From: Deltaproteobacteria bacterium
GTDB taxonomy: Bacteria; Myxococcota_A; UBA796; SXON01
Direction of reading: 5' to 3'
NCBI GenBank assembly: GCA_947486185.1
Contig: CANKTH010000005.1
Coordinates: forward strand, 33,506-97,505
DNA length: 64,000 nucleotides
Shown here one piece after another: positions 1-9,464 of this stretch. The notes beneath the pieces are model-generated. The model was given only the letters and a program-made list of their open reading frames with translations. It ran no database searches and was not told where the DNA came from. The translations under genes were made by a program, and so were the position numbers. How positions within the stretch are numbered: the first letter of the stretch is position 1; the number at the start of each line of letters is the position of its first letter.

Positions 1-1428
1 CATCAACGAGTTGTTCCAGGTGCTGCTCCCGCCGACGATCAGGACCCGGCCGTCGGGCAACAGGTGCATCTGGTGGCCGGCCCGCGGGTAGTTCATCGCC
101 TCGGGCAGGGCAGTGGACCACCGCTCCGACGCGCTCGCGCTCGGGTTGTAGGTCCACGCGTTGGGCAGCGCATCTACCTCGCCGTGATAATCGTCGATGT
201 AGCGGCCGATCACCATCGGATCGTCCTGGTTGGCGCCGCCAGTGAGCAGTAGCCGCCCGTCGGCGAGGGTGACCATCGCGTGGCCCGCGAGCGACAGCGC
301 CATGTCGTCGTCTGGCAAGTAGTCGTTTCCCGAGGTCTCCACCCGAATACACCGCGCTGTGCTGCGCCAGACGTCGTCGTCCTCGCTGCCGTCGGCGTCG
401 GCGTCGATCCGGACGAACTCGATGCCCCCGCAGATGAGCGTGCCATCCTGCCCACCGAAGTTGGCCGCCCCGACGCCCAAGGAGCCGGCGCCGAGCTCGT
501 CAGGGATCTGGACCTTTTCGGTCGCGTCTTGTTCGGGGTCGAAGTATTCGAGGTACATGGGTGTGAATGCGGTGGCCGGCGACATGTGCTCGTCGTCCTC
601 GTACTCGGTCGCGACCCCGCCCCAGAACAGCACCCTGCCAAGCGCGTTCTTGATCGCGATGTGACCGCTCCTCGGGTACGCGAGGCGCTCGTCGGCGCTC
701 CACTGGGCCGTGTCGGGATCCCAGATTTCTAGGTCTCGTGAGGCAGACGAGCCCGCGGCGATCGGGTAGGTGCGCCCGCCACCGGTCAGCAGCACCCGCC
801 CGTCGTCCAGCGCGGTGAGCGTCGCTCCCAGGCGACCGCGGGTGACTTCCTCGCCGACGCCAAGCTCCGCGTAGAGCGGGAGTGGTGCATCGATCACACC
901 AAAGGCCAGGTTCTCGGCTGGTGACAGCAGATCGAGGATCGCCGTGACCTCGGAGAGTTCGGCGCTCAGGCCGGAGTCCTTCGTCATGCCGGCTGTTGCC
1001 AGGAAACGTCCGTTGCCCAAGGCGACAACCTCGGGCCCGAAGAGGTCGATGTCCAATCGGTCGAGCCAGGCGATCTCTCCGACGGCCCCCATGAAAACCG
1101 ACGCGGTCTGCTCCCCCTCGTCTAGGGTGAGCGGCGCGGTGCGGCCCCAGGCGTGGAGGCCCTCCCCCTCGTAGCCTTCCAGTCGCAGCACGACGTTTTC
1201 CATAGGTTCGAAACCGCTCTCGTTCAGAACCCCGCCGGAGGCGGGTGTACCGAAATCCCGCGGCTCGTCGATCGAGCCGTCGGAGTGCTGGACGACGAGG
1301 TCAAGCTGAGAGACCTCGTCAAAAAGCCGAGGTTGGTTTGTCGCCAGCACAGGGTCGAGATGAAGCTTGAATTCCGAGCCGGCAGCTTCTTCACCAGAGC
1401 AGGCGGCGAGCACCCAGAGGGACCACAT
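1..1428 (-). CDS. Kelch-repeat lipoprotein (C-terminus beyond window)
   Basis: The frame is open from an ATG at 1428 to the first base of the window without a stop, giving 476 visible residues. The start has a short hydrophobic leader ending in LAAC, a lipobox with Cys10, so it is probably a lipoprotein. At least five kelch-type blade motifs are visible (GRVLLTGG, GRVLFWGG, GTLICGG, GRLLLTGG, GRVLIVGG), each a beta strand ending in a Gly pair and followed by Trp/Tyr-rich strands, so it should fold as a beta-propeller. The ligand is unknown. The gene is divergent from pgeF across about 136 bases that must hold both promoters. The missing part is the C-terminus. Confidence 0.75.
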   Translation of the reverse strand, partial: MWSLWVLAACSGEEAAGSEFKLHLDPVLATNQPRLFDEVSQLDLVVQHSDGSIDEPRDFGTPASGGVLNESGFEPMENVVLRLEGYEGEGLHAWGRTAPLTLDEGEQTASVFMGAVGEIAWLDRLDIDLFGPEVVALGNGRFLATAGMTKDSGLSAELSEVTAILDLLSPAENLAFGVIDAPLPLYAELGVGEEVTRGRLGATLTALDDGRVLLTGGGRTYPIAAGSSASRDLEIWDPDTAQWSADERLAYPRSGHIAIKNALGRVLFWGGVATEYEDDEHMSPATAFTPMYLEYFDPEQDATEKVQIPDELGAGSLGVGAANFGGQDGTLICGGIEFVRIDADADGSEDDDVWRSTARCIRVETSGNDYLPDDDMALSLAGHAMVTLADGRLLLTGGANQDDPMVIGRYIDDYHGEVDALPNAWTYNPSASASERWSTALPEAMNYPRAGHQMHLLPDGRVLIVGGSSTWNNSLM

Positions 1429-1564
1429 CGCGGGAGTCTACCACGTCGCCTTCACACCGTGGCGCGTGACCCCCACGGAGTAGGGGCGGGACTGCGGAAC
1501 CGGGCCACTACGGGTTGCTCCCCGGGCCCGCGCTCGATCCAGGCGTGCGAGATAGCTTCGGCTG

Positions 1565-2248
1565 ATGCTGCGCTCCGCCCTGCTCGAAGCCCCCCACGGA
1601 TTCAGCATGATCGCCGATGGTGATCTTCGGCCGGGCGCGGCGGGCGCGGTCTCCGCCGGGCAACGGCTGGTCGACGGGCTCGGTGGTGCGGGCCCGCTCT
1701 GTTTGGTCCATCAGGTTCACGGTCCCAGGGTGGTGCACGGCGATGTCGCACAAACGGCGGCGCTCACCGGGACCGTGGAGGCCGCCGACGCGTTGTGGTC
1801 TGACCGCGCCGGGCAGGTGCTCAGCATCCGGGTCGCCGATTGTGTGCCGATCCTCCTCGAGGGAGACCGTGAGGGGGCGGGGCGCGTGGTGGCGGCGGTG
1901 CACGCCGGGTGGCGCGGGACGGCGTTGGACATCGTCCGGGAGACGGTCGGGGTGATTCGTCAGGTTTATCCAAGTGGAGTGCGGCGGGCGGCCGTTGGCC
2001 CGGCGATCTGCGGACGCTGTTACGAGGTGGGGGCCGAGGTGCTCACGGGGGTCAGCCGAGTCGCGCCGGGTCGCGCCTGGCGTAGCGGCAACCAGGTGGA
2101 TCTCGCGCTCGCCAACACGCTGATCCTGGAGTCCCTGGGGATCGAGGTAGACTGGCTTCGGCGCTGCACCCGCTGCGATCCGGGCTTCTGGTCCTACCGG
2201 CGTGACGGCGAGGCGGGCGGACGCCAGGCGGCGCTCATCCGCGCGTGA
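1565..2248 (+). CDS. pgeF: PgeF/YfiH laccase-domain protein
   Basis: This 227-residue protein belongs to the YfiH/PgeF/LACC1 family, described as purine nucleoside-acting enzymes and as a peptidoglycan-editing factor. The three zinc-ligand motifs are present in order: HQVH, the Cys in ADCVPIL, and the His in HAGWRG. Further family blocks are GPAICGRCYEVG and the final CDPGFWSYRRDG. The N-terminus is somewhat shorter than usual: the common GG.S.G.y.slNl region is reduced to a GFSMIADGDLR segment. It stands alone between the kelch gene and the cyaY-like gene and is probably cytoplasmic. No strong ribosome binding site precedes the ATG. Confidence 0.85.
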   Translation: MLRSALLEAPHGFSMIADGDLRPGAAGAVSAGQRLVDGLGGAGPLCLVHQVHGPRVVHGDVAQTAALTGTVEAADALWSDRAGQVLSIRVADCVPILLEGDREGAGRVVAAVHAGWRGTALDIVRETVGVIRQVYPSGVRRAAVGPAICGRCYEVGAEVLTGVSRVAPGRAWRSGNQVDLALANTLILESLGIEVDWLRRCTRCDPGFWSYRRDGEAGGRQAALIRA

Positions 2249-2269
2249 GGGGTCGCCGGGCGGGCATCG

Positions 2270-2599
2270 TCACGCGCGGAAGGAGACCGGCCGGCCGAGC
2301 TTTCGGCTGAAGATCGAGGCCAGCACCGACTCGAGGGCCTCGTTCGTGTCACGTTCGCGCCAGCCCTCCGCGCGGAGCGAGAAGTGCCAGGCCCGCGAGA
2401 AGGCCGAGAGCCAGAGCTCGCGCAGCGGCACCTGCTGCGACAGCACGAAGGTGCCGCCCGACTCGAACTCGACCACGAACACCCCCTCGGTGAGCCGCGC
2501 GTCGATGTCGTCGGTGTCGAGCTGATCGACCTGCAACATGAGTTTTTTGAGTGCGCCGTCAACGGTGTGGCGGAACTGGAGCTCTTCGGGGTTCTGCAT
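2270..2599 (-). CDS. cyaY: CyaY/frataxin-like iron-sulfur assembly protein
   Basis: The 109-residue product has the CyaY/frataxin fold pattern. An N-terminal helix (residues 6-28) is followed by an acidic DTDDIDARL segment and strands GVFVVEF, GGTFVLSQQ and PLRELWLS. The family Trp and an aromatic WHF strand come next, and a C-terminal helix closes the protein. Frataxins bind iron and regulate cysteine desulfurase during Fe-S cluster assembly. A much longer open frame continues upstream on this strand, but that part is antisense to ffh; the ATG at 2599 fits the family length. It diverges from ffh across only 36 bases. Assignment rests on the sequence pattern. Confidence 0.7.
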   Translation of the reverse strand: MQNPEELQFRHTVDGALKKLMLQVDQLDTDDIDARLTEGVFVVEFESGGTFVLSQQVPLRELWLSAFSRAWHFSLRAEGWRERDTNEALESVLASIFSRKLGRPVSFRA

Positions 2600-2635
2600 T
2601 TCGCCGCGGTAACCGTAATCGGTTAGCCGCGCGCC

Positions 2636-4144
2636 ATGCTCGACGCCCTCTCCCGCGGCTTTCGTAACGCGCGTCTCAAACTCCAAGGCAAGGCCGAGAT
2701 TTCCGAGGAGAGCCTCGCGGAGGCGCTCCGGGATGTCCGGGTCTCTCTGATCGAGGCCGATGTGGAAATCGGTGTCGTCCGCCAGTTCCTGGACGCGGTG
2801 AAAACGAAGGTGCTCGGCAAGGTGGTGGTGCTGGACCTCCCCAAAGGCGTGCAGGTCAGCCCGGCCGAATACTTCATCAAGGCCTGCTACGACGAGCTCG
2901 AAGCGGTGATGGGCCCGCCTGACGCCAGCCTCGATCTCGACGCCAAGCCCTCGTTGATCATGATGGTGGGCCTCCAGGGGTCGGGCAAGACCACGACCGC
3001 CGGAAAACTGGCGCGGCACCTGCAGAAGCTTGGTAAGAAGCCCATGCTGGTGGCCGCGGACATCTACCGACCCGCGGCGGTGGAGCAGCTGATGACCATC
3101 GGCCGCAAGCTCAACGTGCCGGTGTTCTCGATCAAGGGCATGTCGCCGGTGCAGCTCTGTACGCTCGCGGTGCAGCAGGCCAGAAATGTAGGCCGAGATG
3201 TTGTGATCTTCGACACCGCCGGCCGGCTGGCGATCGACGAGACCTTGATGGGCGAGCTCGACCAGATCAAGGCCAAGACCTCGCCCCAGAACATCCTGTT
3301 CGTGTGCGACGCCATGATCGGCCAGGACGCCGTGCGCACGGCGGCCGAGTTTGATCGACGTCTCGCGTTTACAGGCTTTGTGCTTACGAAGTTCGATGGT
3401 GACGCGCGTGGCGGCGCCGCGCTGTCGATCAAGGCGGTCACCGGAAAGCCCATCAAGTTCTTGGGGATGGGCGAGGCGCTCGACCGGCTGGAGGAGTTCC
3501 GGCCGCAGGGGCTCGCTACGCGCATCCTGGGTTTTGGCGACGTGGTCGGCCTGATGAAGGACTTCGAGAGCGTCGTCGACCAGAAGACCGCCGAGGCCGA
3601 CGCCAACCGGATGATGCGCGGCGAGTTCACGCTCGACGACTTCTTCAAGCAGCTCCAGATGCTCAAGAAGATGGGCAGCCTCCGGGACGTGATGGGCAAG
3701 CTCCCGTTCATGGACGAGCTGATGCAGCAGATCCCCGCCGAGGCGATGGACGACTACGAGGTCGTCAAGGTCGAGGCGATGATCCAGTCGATGACCCGGC
3801 AGGAGCGGATGCGGCCCGAGGTGCTCAACGAGTCTCGGTACGCCCGTATCTCCCGTGGCTCGGGGCGCCCGGTCAACGAGGTGCGCGAGCTCCACGCCCG
3901 CTTCAAGATGACCAAGGGCATGATGCGCGACCTGGGTGCCGCATCCGGCGCGTTCGGGCCGCGCGAGGCCAAGCGGGTGCAGAAGCAGCTCGCCGAGCTC
4001 GCTCGCTCCGGCGGAATGCCCGGCCAGCCGCGCCCGGAGGAGCCGCTCGCGTTACCCGCCCCCAGCATCTCCGCCGAGGAGCGCGAGGCGCGCCGTCGTC
4101 GCGCGAAAGAGGGGCGTAACGCACGGAAGAAGCAGCGCCGGTGA
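2636..4144 (+). CDS. ffh: Signal recognition particle protein Ffh (SRP54)
   Basis: This 502-residue GTPase targets nascent inner-membrane proteins to the translocon together with 4.5S RNA and FtsY. The N domain starts MLDALSRGF. The G domain has the P-loop GLQGSGKTT (about residues 104-112), DTAGR, the TKFDGDARGG insertion-box region and LGMGE. The Met-rich M domain follows (KMGSLRDVMGKLPFM, then RISRGSGRPVNEV), then a basic C-terminal tail ending RNARKKQRR. The length is slightly above the typical 450-480 residues because of the Pro/Arg-rich tail. No SRP RNA gene was recognised nearby. Confidence 0.97.
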   Translation: MLDALSRGFRNARLKLQGKAEISEESLAEALRDVRVSLIEADVEIGVVRQFLDAVKTKVLGKVVVLDLPKGVQVSPAEYFIKACYDELEAVMGPPDASLDLDAKPSLIMMVGLQGSGKTTTAGKLARHLQKLGKKPMLVAADIYRPAAVEQLMTIGRKLNVPVFSIKGMSPVQLCTLAVQQARNVGRDVVIFDTAGRLAIDETLMGELDQIKAKTSPQNILFVCDAMIGQDAVRTAAEFDRRLAFTGFVLTKFDGDARGGAALSIKAVTGKPIKFLGMGEALDRLEEFRPQGLATRILGFGDVVGLMKDFESVVDQKTAEADANRMMRGEFTLDDFFKQLQMLKKMGSLRDVMGKLPFMDELMQQIPAEAMDDYEVVKVEAMIQSMTRQERMRPEVLNESRYARISRGSGRPVNEVRELHARFKMTKGMMRDLGAASGAFGPREAKRVQKQLAELARSGGMPGQPRPEEPLALPAPSISAEEREARRRRAKEGRNARKKQRR

Positions 4145-4228
4145 CCGCGCGTCGCCCCTGAACGGGGCGGGGCCGCGCCTATGTTGTCGCGCGTACGCGG
4201 CCGGACCTCGGCGGGCGACCGCTTCGAA

Positions 4229-5821
4229 TCAGCGCTCGCTCGGGGCGTCCTTCGTCACGATCACCAGGTCGACCCTGCGGTTCTTGGCCTTTCCATCTTC
4301 GGTCTCGTTGCTCTCGACCGGTCGGGTCTCGCCATAGCCGCGCGCGACGAGACGAGCCGGACTGACGCCCTCTTTGTCGATCAGCCACTGCCGGACCGCG
4401 TCGGCGCGTCGTGATGAAAGGTCAAGGTTATATGCCTCGCTTCCGTCGCCGTCGGTGTGCCCGCCGATCTCGATCAGCGTGATCTGGCTGTTCTTCTGGA
4501 TGATCGCGCCGATCTCAGCCATCAGCGCGCCCGACTCCGGGAGGATCGTGGCGGCGTTGTAGGCGAAAAAGATGGGTTCGTTGAACTTGATGCGGTCGGC
4601 GGTGACTACGACGCGCCGCAAGCAGCCGTCTGAGGTGCCGGGATCTTCCAGCGGGTCCTTGGGCTCATCGGGGCAGGCGTCGCGGCGGTCGGCTACGCCG
4701 TCTGCGTCCCGATCCGGGCAGCCTCGCGTGCTCCGCGGGCCGCGCGCCTCCGGGCACCAGTCATCCGCGTCGGCGAGACCGTCTTCATCGCGGTCGGGGC
4801 AGCCCTGAAGGTGGGCGGGCCCCGCGGCGATGGGGCACTGGTCGTTGGGATCGACGACGCCGTCCCGGTCATTGTCCGGGTCGGGGCAGCCGTCCACATC
4901 CTGGAACCCGTCGAGGTCCTCCGGTTGGTTCCGACATGAGTCCACGGGGTCGGCGACACCGTCCTGGTCGTTGTCGTCGTCGGGGCAGCCGTCGGCGTCG
5001 AGCGCGCCGTCGCGGTCCTCGGCCTCCTCGGGGCATGCGTCGATCTCGTCGTCGTTTCCGTCGCCATCCCGATCTTCACCGAGCTCTACGCCGGGGTACC
5101 GGTAAGCCAGCATCAGCAAGGCCCGAAAGTTGGCCGCGCCGGGCCCGGTCAGCAGCGCTCCGCCCGCGCCGAGCATGCCGGTGAAGCCGTTGGTCGTCCC
5201 CAAGACCCCGTAGCCGTGAAGTTCGAGCGGCTGGAGGGCGCCGTCTCGGAGCTCGCCGTCCAGCTCCAGGCCCACCCGCGCCAAACGGTGGATGCTCAAC
5301 CCGGCGCCGATCCCCCCGATACCGGTCACGCGACCGAGCGGAAAAAGTTCAGCCCCTACCTGGGTATCCAGAAATGCGCGCTGGCCACGATAGCCCAACA
5401 GGAGGGCTCCACGGCCGTCTACGCCCCCCGTCGTGAAGGTCTCTGGCGCGCCTGCGGGCAGCCCAGCGCCGAGGTCGAGGCCGACCCTCCACGGTACTGC
5501 GTCCTGTCGGATGAAGGGGACGGTCGCCCCAACGCGAACGTCCCCAAGGTCAGAGGCGCCGTTCTCGGACCACGGGGCCAGCTCCAGGTCCGCGTCGAGT
5601 CGGAAGAGCCCCAGCACCGAGTAGCCCGCGAGGGCGTGCAGCCCTACGGTCTGGCCCGAGTCGAAGCGGTTGTAGGAGCCCAGGGCTGCGAGGTAGGTTG
5701 CAGTGGAGTCTCCGACATCCGCCGCTTCAACCTGTGGCCCTCCCGCGACGTCGAGCAGCGCGCCCGCGGTCCAGAGGCCGTCGTCAGCGCGGAGCACGGA
5801 GAGTAAGGACAGGAGCACCAT
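4229..5821 (-). CDS. OmpA-family outer-membrane protein with TSP3 repeats
   Basis: This 530-residue protein has three parts. A short leader and about 230 residues of Gly/aromatic strands suggest an outer-membrane beta-barrel. Residues about 245-385 hold calcium-binding thrombospondin type-3-like repeats (for example EDRDGDGNDD, DNDQDGVADP, DRDEDGLADAD), with regularly spaced Cys between them. A C-terminal OmpA peptidoglycan-binding domain carries IGGHTDGDGSEAYN, LSSRRADAVRQWL and KAKNRRVDLVI. Such proteins tether the outer membrane to the wall. The gene is convergent with ffh. The ATG at 5821 has a GAGG about 8 bases upstream. Confidence 0.9.
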   Translation of the reverse strand: MVLLSLLSVLRADDGLWTAGALLDVAGGPQVEAADVGDSTATYLAALGSYNRFDSGQTVGLHALAGYSVLGLFRLDADLELAPWSENGASDLGDVRVGATVPFIRQDAVPWRVGLDLGAGLPAGAPETFTTGGVDGRGALLLGYRGQRAFLDTQVGAELFPLGRVTGIGGIGAGLSIHRLARVGLELDGELRDGALQPLELHGYGVLGTTNGFTGMLGAGGALLTGPGAANFRALLMLAYRYPGVELGEDRDGDGNDDEIDACPEEAEDRDGALDADGCPDDDNDQDGVADPVDSCRNQPEDLDGFQDVDGCPDPDNDRDGVVDPNDQCPIAAGPAHLQGCPDRDEDGLADADDWCPEARGPRSTRGCPDRDADGVADRRDACPDEPKDPLEDPGTSDGCLRRVVVTADRIKFNEPIFFAYNAATILPESGALMAEIGAIIQKNSQITLIEIGGHTDGDGSEAYNLDLSSRRADAVRQWLIDKEGVSPARLVARGYGETRPVESNETEDGKAKNRRVDLVIVTKDAPSER

Positions 5822-5902
5822 GCTGAAACCTCGCCCGGCCGCCGGCTGCGCGCCACCCGAAATGCCGGCGGTGCGGCCACCTTGAGGCCCAACGCGTCGC
5901 CC

Positions 5903-7717
5903 CTACTCCTTCTTTTTGAAAAAACCATCCCAGAAGCTGGAAGAACTATCGGCCTGTTTCGCCACCCTCCGCTCGTTGAGGCGTAGCTCGCGCAGCGCGT
6001 CGCGGTTCTCCGGATCTTTCTCCAGCGCGCTCCGGCATGCCGCCAGGGCTGCCTCATCCTGACCGCCCGCTTTGAGCACGCTGGCGATCACCACGAGGAC
6101 CTCGGCCTGGCGACTCGGTCGCGCCCCCCCGAGTGGCCGAATCAGCTCGATCGTCTCGTCCAACGGAGCGATTCGCGCGAGGTAGTTGCACTGCGCGCGG
6201 TAGAGCGCGTGGGGCCAGGTGCCCGGGTCCAGCCGCCACGCCTCCTCAAAAAGCGGCGCTGCACCTTTCCAGTCACGCGAACGGTACAGCATCTCCCCCT
6301 TCCGGAACGCGACCCTGGCGCTCTGGTGGTCCTTCTCGGTCACGTAAGGCACGCCCTGTTTACGGGCGTCCAAGAGCCGGTTGGCCTCTGAGAGCCCAGC
6401 GGGCACGCGGATGGACTCGTAAGCGGCGTTGACCTGGCCAAAGCAGGACTCGGCCAGGGTGCGGGCGACGGGGCCTTCGTTGTAGAACAGGTCAGGGTGA
6501 AAACGGCGGGACACCTCGCGATAGCCCAACGCGACATCGGACTCCTGGAGCACGAGGCGGCTGCCCAACTCCAACACGTCCACCGGGTGTTTCCCCTGCA
6601 TTCCGGTCAGCGCCTCACGGAGCCGGGCGACCGCCGGGTTGTTCTCGGCGCGCGTCTGGGGCCCGGCGTTCGGGGCTTCCACCGGTCCTCCGTCCACCAC
6701 CACGAGGCCGAGCTCAGTCAGGAGCGAGAGCGAGCGCCCCGCCTCAGCCAGACGGGACGGATCGCTGGCGTTTTCGCGCAGGAGGGCCTCGATCTGCCGC
6801 CCCGCCCCGACCTGCCGCAGCACCCGTAACGACGCGGGATCAAGGCCCCAGCGGCTCTCAGGCGCGTCATCCGGGAGGCGCGGGCGCGCGGTGGCGCTCC
6901 CGCGGGCGAACCAGTCCACCGCCGGACGCTCACGCACGGCGTCGGCAACGATGCGGGGAATGGAGGTAGGAAGGGGAAACGACCCGGGCGGCGAGACCCA
7001 GTTGGTGTCAAACCGCACGGCGCCACGGACGCCACGCCCCATGAGCCAAACCCCCAGACCCGCGGCGGCTCCGGTGAAGATCCGGTCGACGGGGAGACCC
7101 ATCGCGACGGCGGCTCGAGCGCCGGCCGCCAGCTCGTCGTGCGCGGAGAGCGCGGCGTCCACCTTGGTGAAAAGCCCGCTGACACCTTCTACGGCGACGA
7201 CACGGCCGCGCGCCAGTCCGACCCGGGCCCCTTCCGGTCGCAGCTCCATGAGCCCGCCCGCCCCCAGGCGATGTGCCAGAAAAAGGACCTTGAGGGGAGG
7301 GAACCGGCTAGCGGGCCCGTTGACGCGCGCGAGGAACTCGCTGCCGCTCCAGCCGTCAACCGCACGTTCCGGCGCCTTCGTGGGGGCATCGCTCAACAGG
7401 CGAGCGATTTGTCCAGGGTCTAACGGTCGTGTCACGTGCCCCCGGAGCGGAACACCTGCCGCGCGCGCGTCCGGCGTGCCTACGAGGATGACGGGCACCG
7501 CGCGGCTGGAGCTCGCGATCTGGCGCGCGAGGTCGTAGCCGTCGACCTCCGGCATGTCGGCGTCCACCACCGCGGCGTCAATGTCGCCGGCGGCGAGCAG
7601 GGTGAGTGCGGCGCGGGCGCTCGGCGCGGGCACACCCTCATGTCCGAGGCCTCGCACCGCATCGACCAGGAGCGCGCGGGCGAGGGGCTCATCGTCCACG
7701 ACGAGTATTCGGGCCAT
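5903..7717 (-). CDS. Receiver - DUF4388 - J-domain-like - TPR protein
   Basis: This 604-residue cytoplasmic protein has an unusual domain order. Residues 1-110 form a response-regulator receiver (VVDDE acidic pocket; phospho-acceptor Asp52 in VVDADMP; the usual TKP is TRP, so the conserved Lys is Arg). A DUF4388-like region follows (about 125-280, LFLAHRLGAGGLMEL). A J-domain-like helix pair (about 375-435) carries the HPD tripeptide in RRFHPDLF. TPR repeats (about 455-590) end in a Lys-rich tail. DUF4388 proteins are typical of myxobacteria. A role in phosphorelay output and chaperone recruitment is inference. No partner histidine kinase is adjacent. Confidence 0.82.
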   Translation of the reverse strand: MARILVVDDEPLARALLVDAVRGLGHEGVPAPSARAALTLLAAGDIDAAVVDADMPEVDGYDLARQIASSSRAVPVILVGTPDARAAGVPLRGHVTRPLDPGQIARLLSDAPTKAPERAVDGWSGSEFLARVNGPASRFPPLKVLFLAHRLGAGGLMELRPEGARVGLARGRVVAVEGVSGLFTKVDAALSAHDELAAGARAAVAMGLPVDRIFTGAAAGLGVWLMGRGVRGAVRFDTNWVSPPGSFPLPTSIPRIVADAVRERPAVDWFARGSATARPRLPDDAPESRWGLDPASLRVLRQVGAGRQIEALLRENASDPSRLAEAGRSLSLLTELGLVVVDGGPVEAPNAGPQTRAENNPAVARLREALTGMQGKHPVDVLELGSRLVLQESDVALGYREVSRRFHPDLFYNEGPVARTLAESCFGQVNAAYESIRVPAGLSEANRLLDARKQGVPYVTEKDHQSARVAFRKGEMLYRSRDWKGAAPLFEEAWRLDPGTWPHALYRAQCNYLARIAPLDETIELIRPLGGARPSRQAEVLVVIASVLKAGGQDEAALAACRSALEKDPENRDALRELRLNERRVAKQADSSSSFWDGFFKKKE

Positions 7718-7841
7718 TCAGTCCTCGTGGTGGTGGCCGGCTGGGGGACCAACCGGAGGTGCCGAAGAGGCATCTGCTTAACCCGCCTGCGTGCGTTCCG
7801 AGCGGTGAGACCGGCACCCCCTCCGCCGATGTCCGCCCTGC

Positions 7842-9455
7842 TCAGATCCGTCGTTCAATCACCGTGTCGGTCAGGAGGCGATCGTCCGACCTCGGGTAAT
7901 CGAGTGTATAGTGGAGCCCTCGACTCTCTTTTCGGCGAAGCGCGCTCTCGATCACCAGCTCGGCGACCGTCGCGAGGTTCCTCAGCTCGACCAGCGGTGC
8001 CGTTAGGGTGAAATCCCAGTAATACTCATTGATCTCGCGTTGTACGAACTCGATCCGCGCCCTCGCCCGCTGGAGTCGGCGGGTGCTCCGGACGATCCCC
8101 ACGTAGTTCCACATGAACCTGCGGATCTCGTCCCAGACCTGGTTGATCACCACCTGCTCGTCGCTGTCTCTCGCGGCGCCCGGGTCCCAGTCGGGCACGG
8201 GCTCCGGCTCCGGCAGGTTCGCGAGGCCAGGACCAAATCTCTCGACAGCACAGTGTGCGTAAACGGCTGCTTCTAGCAAGGAATTCGACGCGAGGCGATT
8301 GGCGCCGTGGAGGCCGGTGCAGGCCACCTCGCCGATAGCGTACAGGTTCTGGATCGAGCTCTCTCCCGCCAGGTCGGTCATGACCCCGCCGCAGAAGTAG
8401 TGTGCGGCGGGCACCACGGGGATCGGCTCGGTGGCGATGTCGATGCCCAGCTCGGCACAACGGCGGTAGATGTTGGGGAACTTGTGCTGGAGCGCGGCTC
8501 TGTCGAGGTGGCGCATGTCCAAGAAGACGCAGTCATCGCCCCGTTTTTTCAGCTCAGCGTCGATCGCACGGGCGACGATATCGCGCGGGGCCAGCTCGGC
8601 GCGCTCGTCGTATTCGGGCATGAATCGGCCGCCATCCCGACGAATGAGCTTGCCTCCCTCACCGCGGAGCGCCTCGCTGATCAGGAAACTCTTGGCGTGC
8701 GGATGGTAGAGGCACGTCGGATGAAACTGTACAAATTCCATGTTGGCCATACGCGCGCCTGCCCGCGCCGCCATCGCCATCCCGTCCCCCGACGCGATGT
8801 CCGGGTTGGTGGTGTAGAGGTAGACCTTCCCGGCCCCGCCCGTACACAAAGCCACGATCTTAGCCGAGACCGCCGAGACCTGACCGCTCGGGCGATCCAA
8901 CAGGTAGGCGCCGAGCACACGGTTGGTCGCCGGCGGCAGGAGGCCTCGGCGGCGGGTGAGGTTGGCCTCGGTGATGAGGTCAACAGCGAGCTGCTGCTCG
9001 ACGACCTGGATGTTGGGCTCCTGCGCGACCGCCGCGATGAGCGCGCGAACGAGCTCGCCGCCGGTGAGGTCCTCTGCGTGGAGTATACGGCGTTTGCTGT
9101 GTCCTCCTTCGCGGTGAAGATCGTATTCGTGCGGGTGGTCGTCGCGGCGGGAGAACTTTACGCCACGCTCGATGAGCTCACGGATGCGCTCGGGTGCGCC
9201 ACGGACGGTCTGTTCGACCGCTTCACGCCGGCAGAGGCCCGCCCCGGCGACCAGGGTGTCGACCACGTGCGCGTCGGGATGGTCCTCATCGCTCCACACG
9301 GCCGCTACGCCGCCCTGGGCCCAAGCGGTGTTGCTCTCCGCCTGATCGGTCTTGCAGACGAGGAGCACCTTGCCAAAAACGGCGGCTTTGAGCGCCGTGA
9401 GCATGCCGGCCAGGCCACTGCCGAGCACGAGCACATCTACCTGTCGCGGAAGCAT
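7842..9455 (-). CDS. nadB: L-aspartate oxidase NadB
   Basis: This 537-residue FAD enzyme oxidises L-aspartate to iminoaspartate, the first step of de novo NAD synthesis. The N-terminal dinucleotide fold is GSGLAGMLTAL. Family motifs include AWAQGGVAAVW, GHSKRRILHAED, a GGAGKVYLYTTNPDIASGDG flavin site, MEFVQFHPTCLY, and HYFCGGVMTD followed by GLHGANRLASNSLLEA. The C-terminal helical domain is complete. nadA and nadC are not in the window. It sits 9 bases downstream of the membrane-protein gene ending at 9465 and probably shares its transcript, since both are on the minus strand. Confidence 0.96.
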   Translation of the reverse strand: MLPRQVDVLVLGSGLAGMLTALKAAVFGKVLLVCKTDQAESNTAWAQGGVAAVWSDEDHPDAHVVDTLVAGAGLCRREAVEQTVRGAPERIRELIERGVKFSRRDDHPHEYDLHREGGHSKRRILHAEDLTGGELVRALIAAVAQEPNIQVVEQQLAVDLITEANLTRRRGLLPPATNRVLGAYLLDRPSGQVSAVSAKIVALCTGGAGKVYLYTTNPDIASGDGMAMAARAGARMANMEFVQFHPTCLYHPHAKSFLISEALRGEGGKLIRRDGGRFMPEYDERAELAPRDIVARAIDAELKKRGDDCVFLDMRHLDRAALQHKFPNIYRRCAELGIDIATEPIPVVPAAHYFCGGVMTDLAGESSIQNLYAIGEVACTGLHGANRLASNSLLEAAVYAHCAVERFGPGLANLPEPEPVPDWDPGAARDSDEQVVINQVWDEIRRFMWNYVGIVRSTRRLQRARARIEFVQREINEYYWDFTLTAPLVELRNLATVAELVIESALRRKESRGLHYTLDYPRSDDRLLTDTVIERRI

Positions 9456-9464
9456 CGTTCCCCC

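Noticed and set aside
2600..3895. Long minus-strand open frame opposite ffh
   Set aside because: Only its last 110 codons (2270-2599) look like a real gene (CyaY). The rest has His/Arg-rich antisense composition and mirrors the ffh codons.
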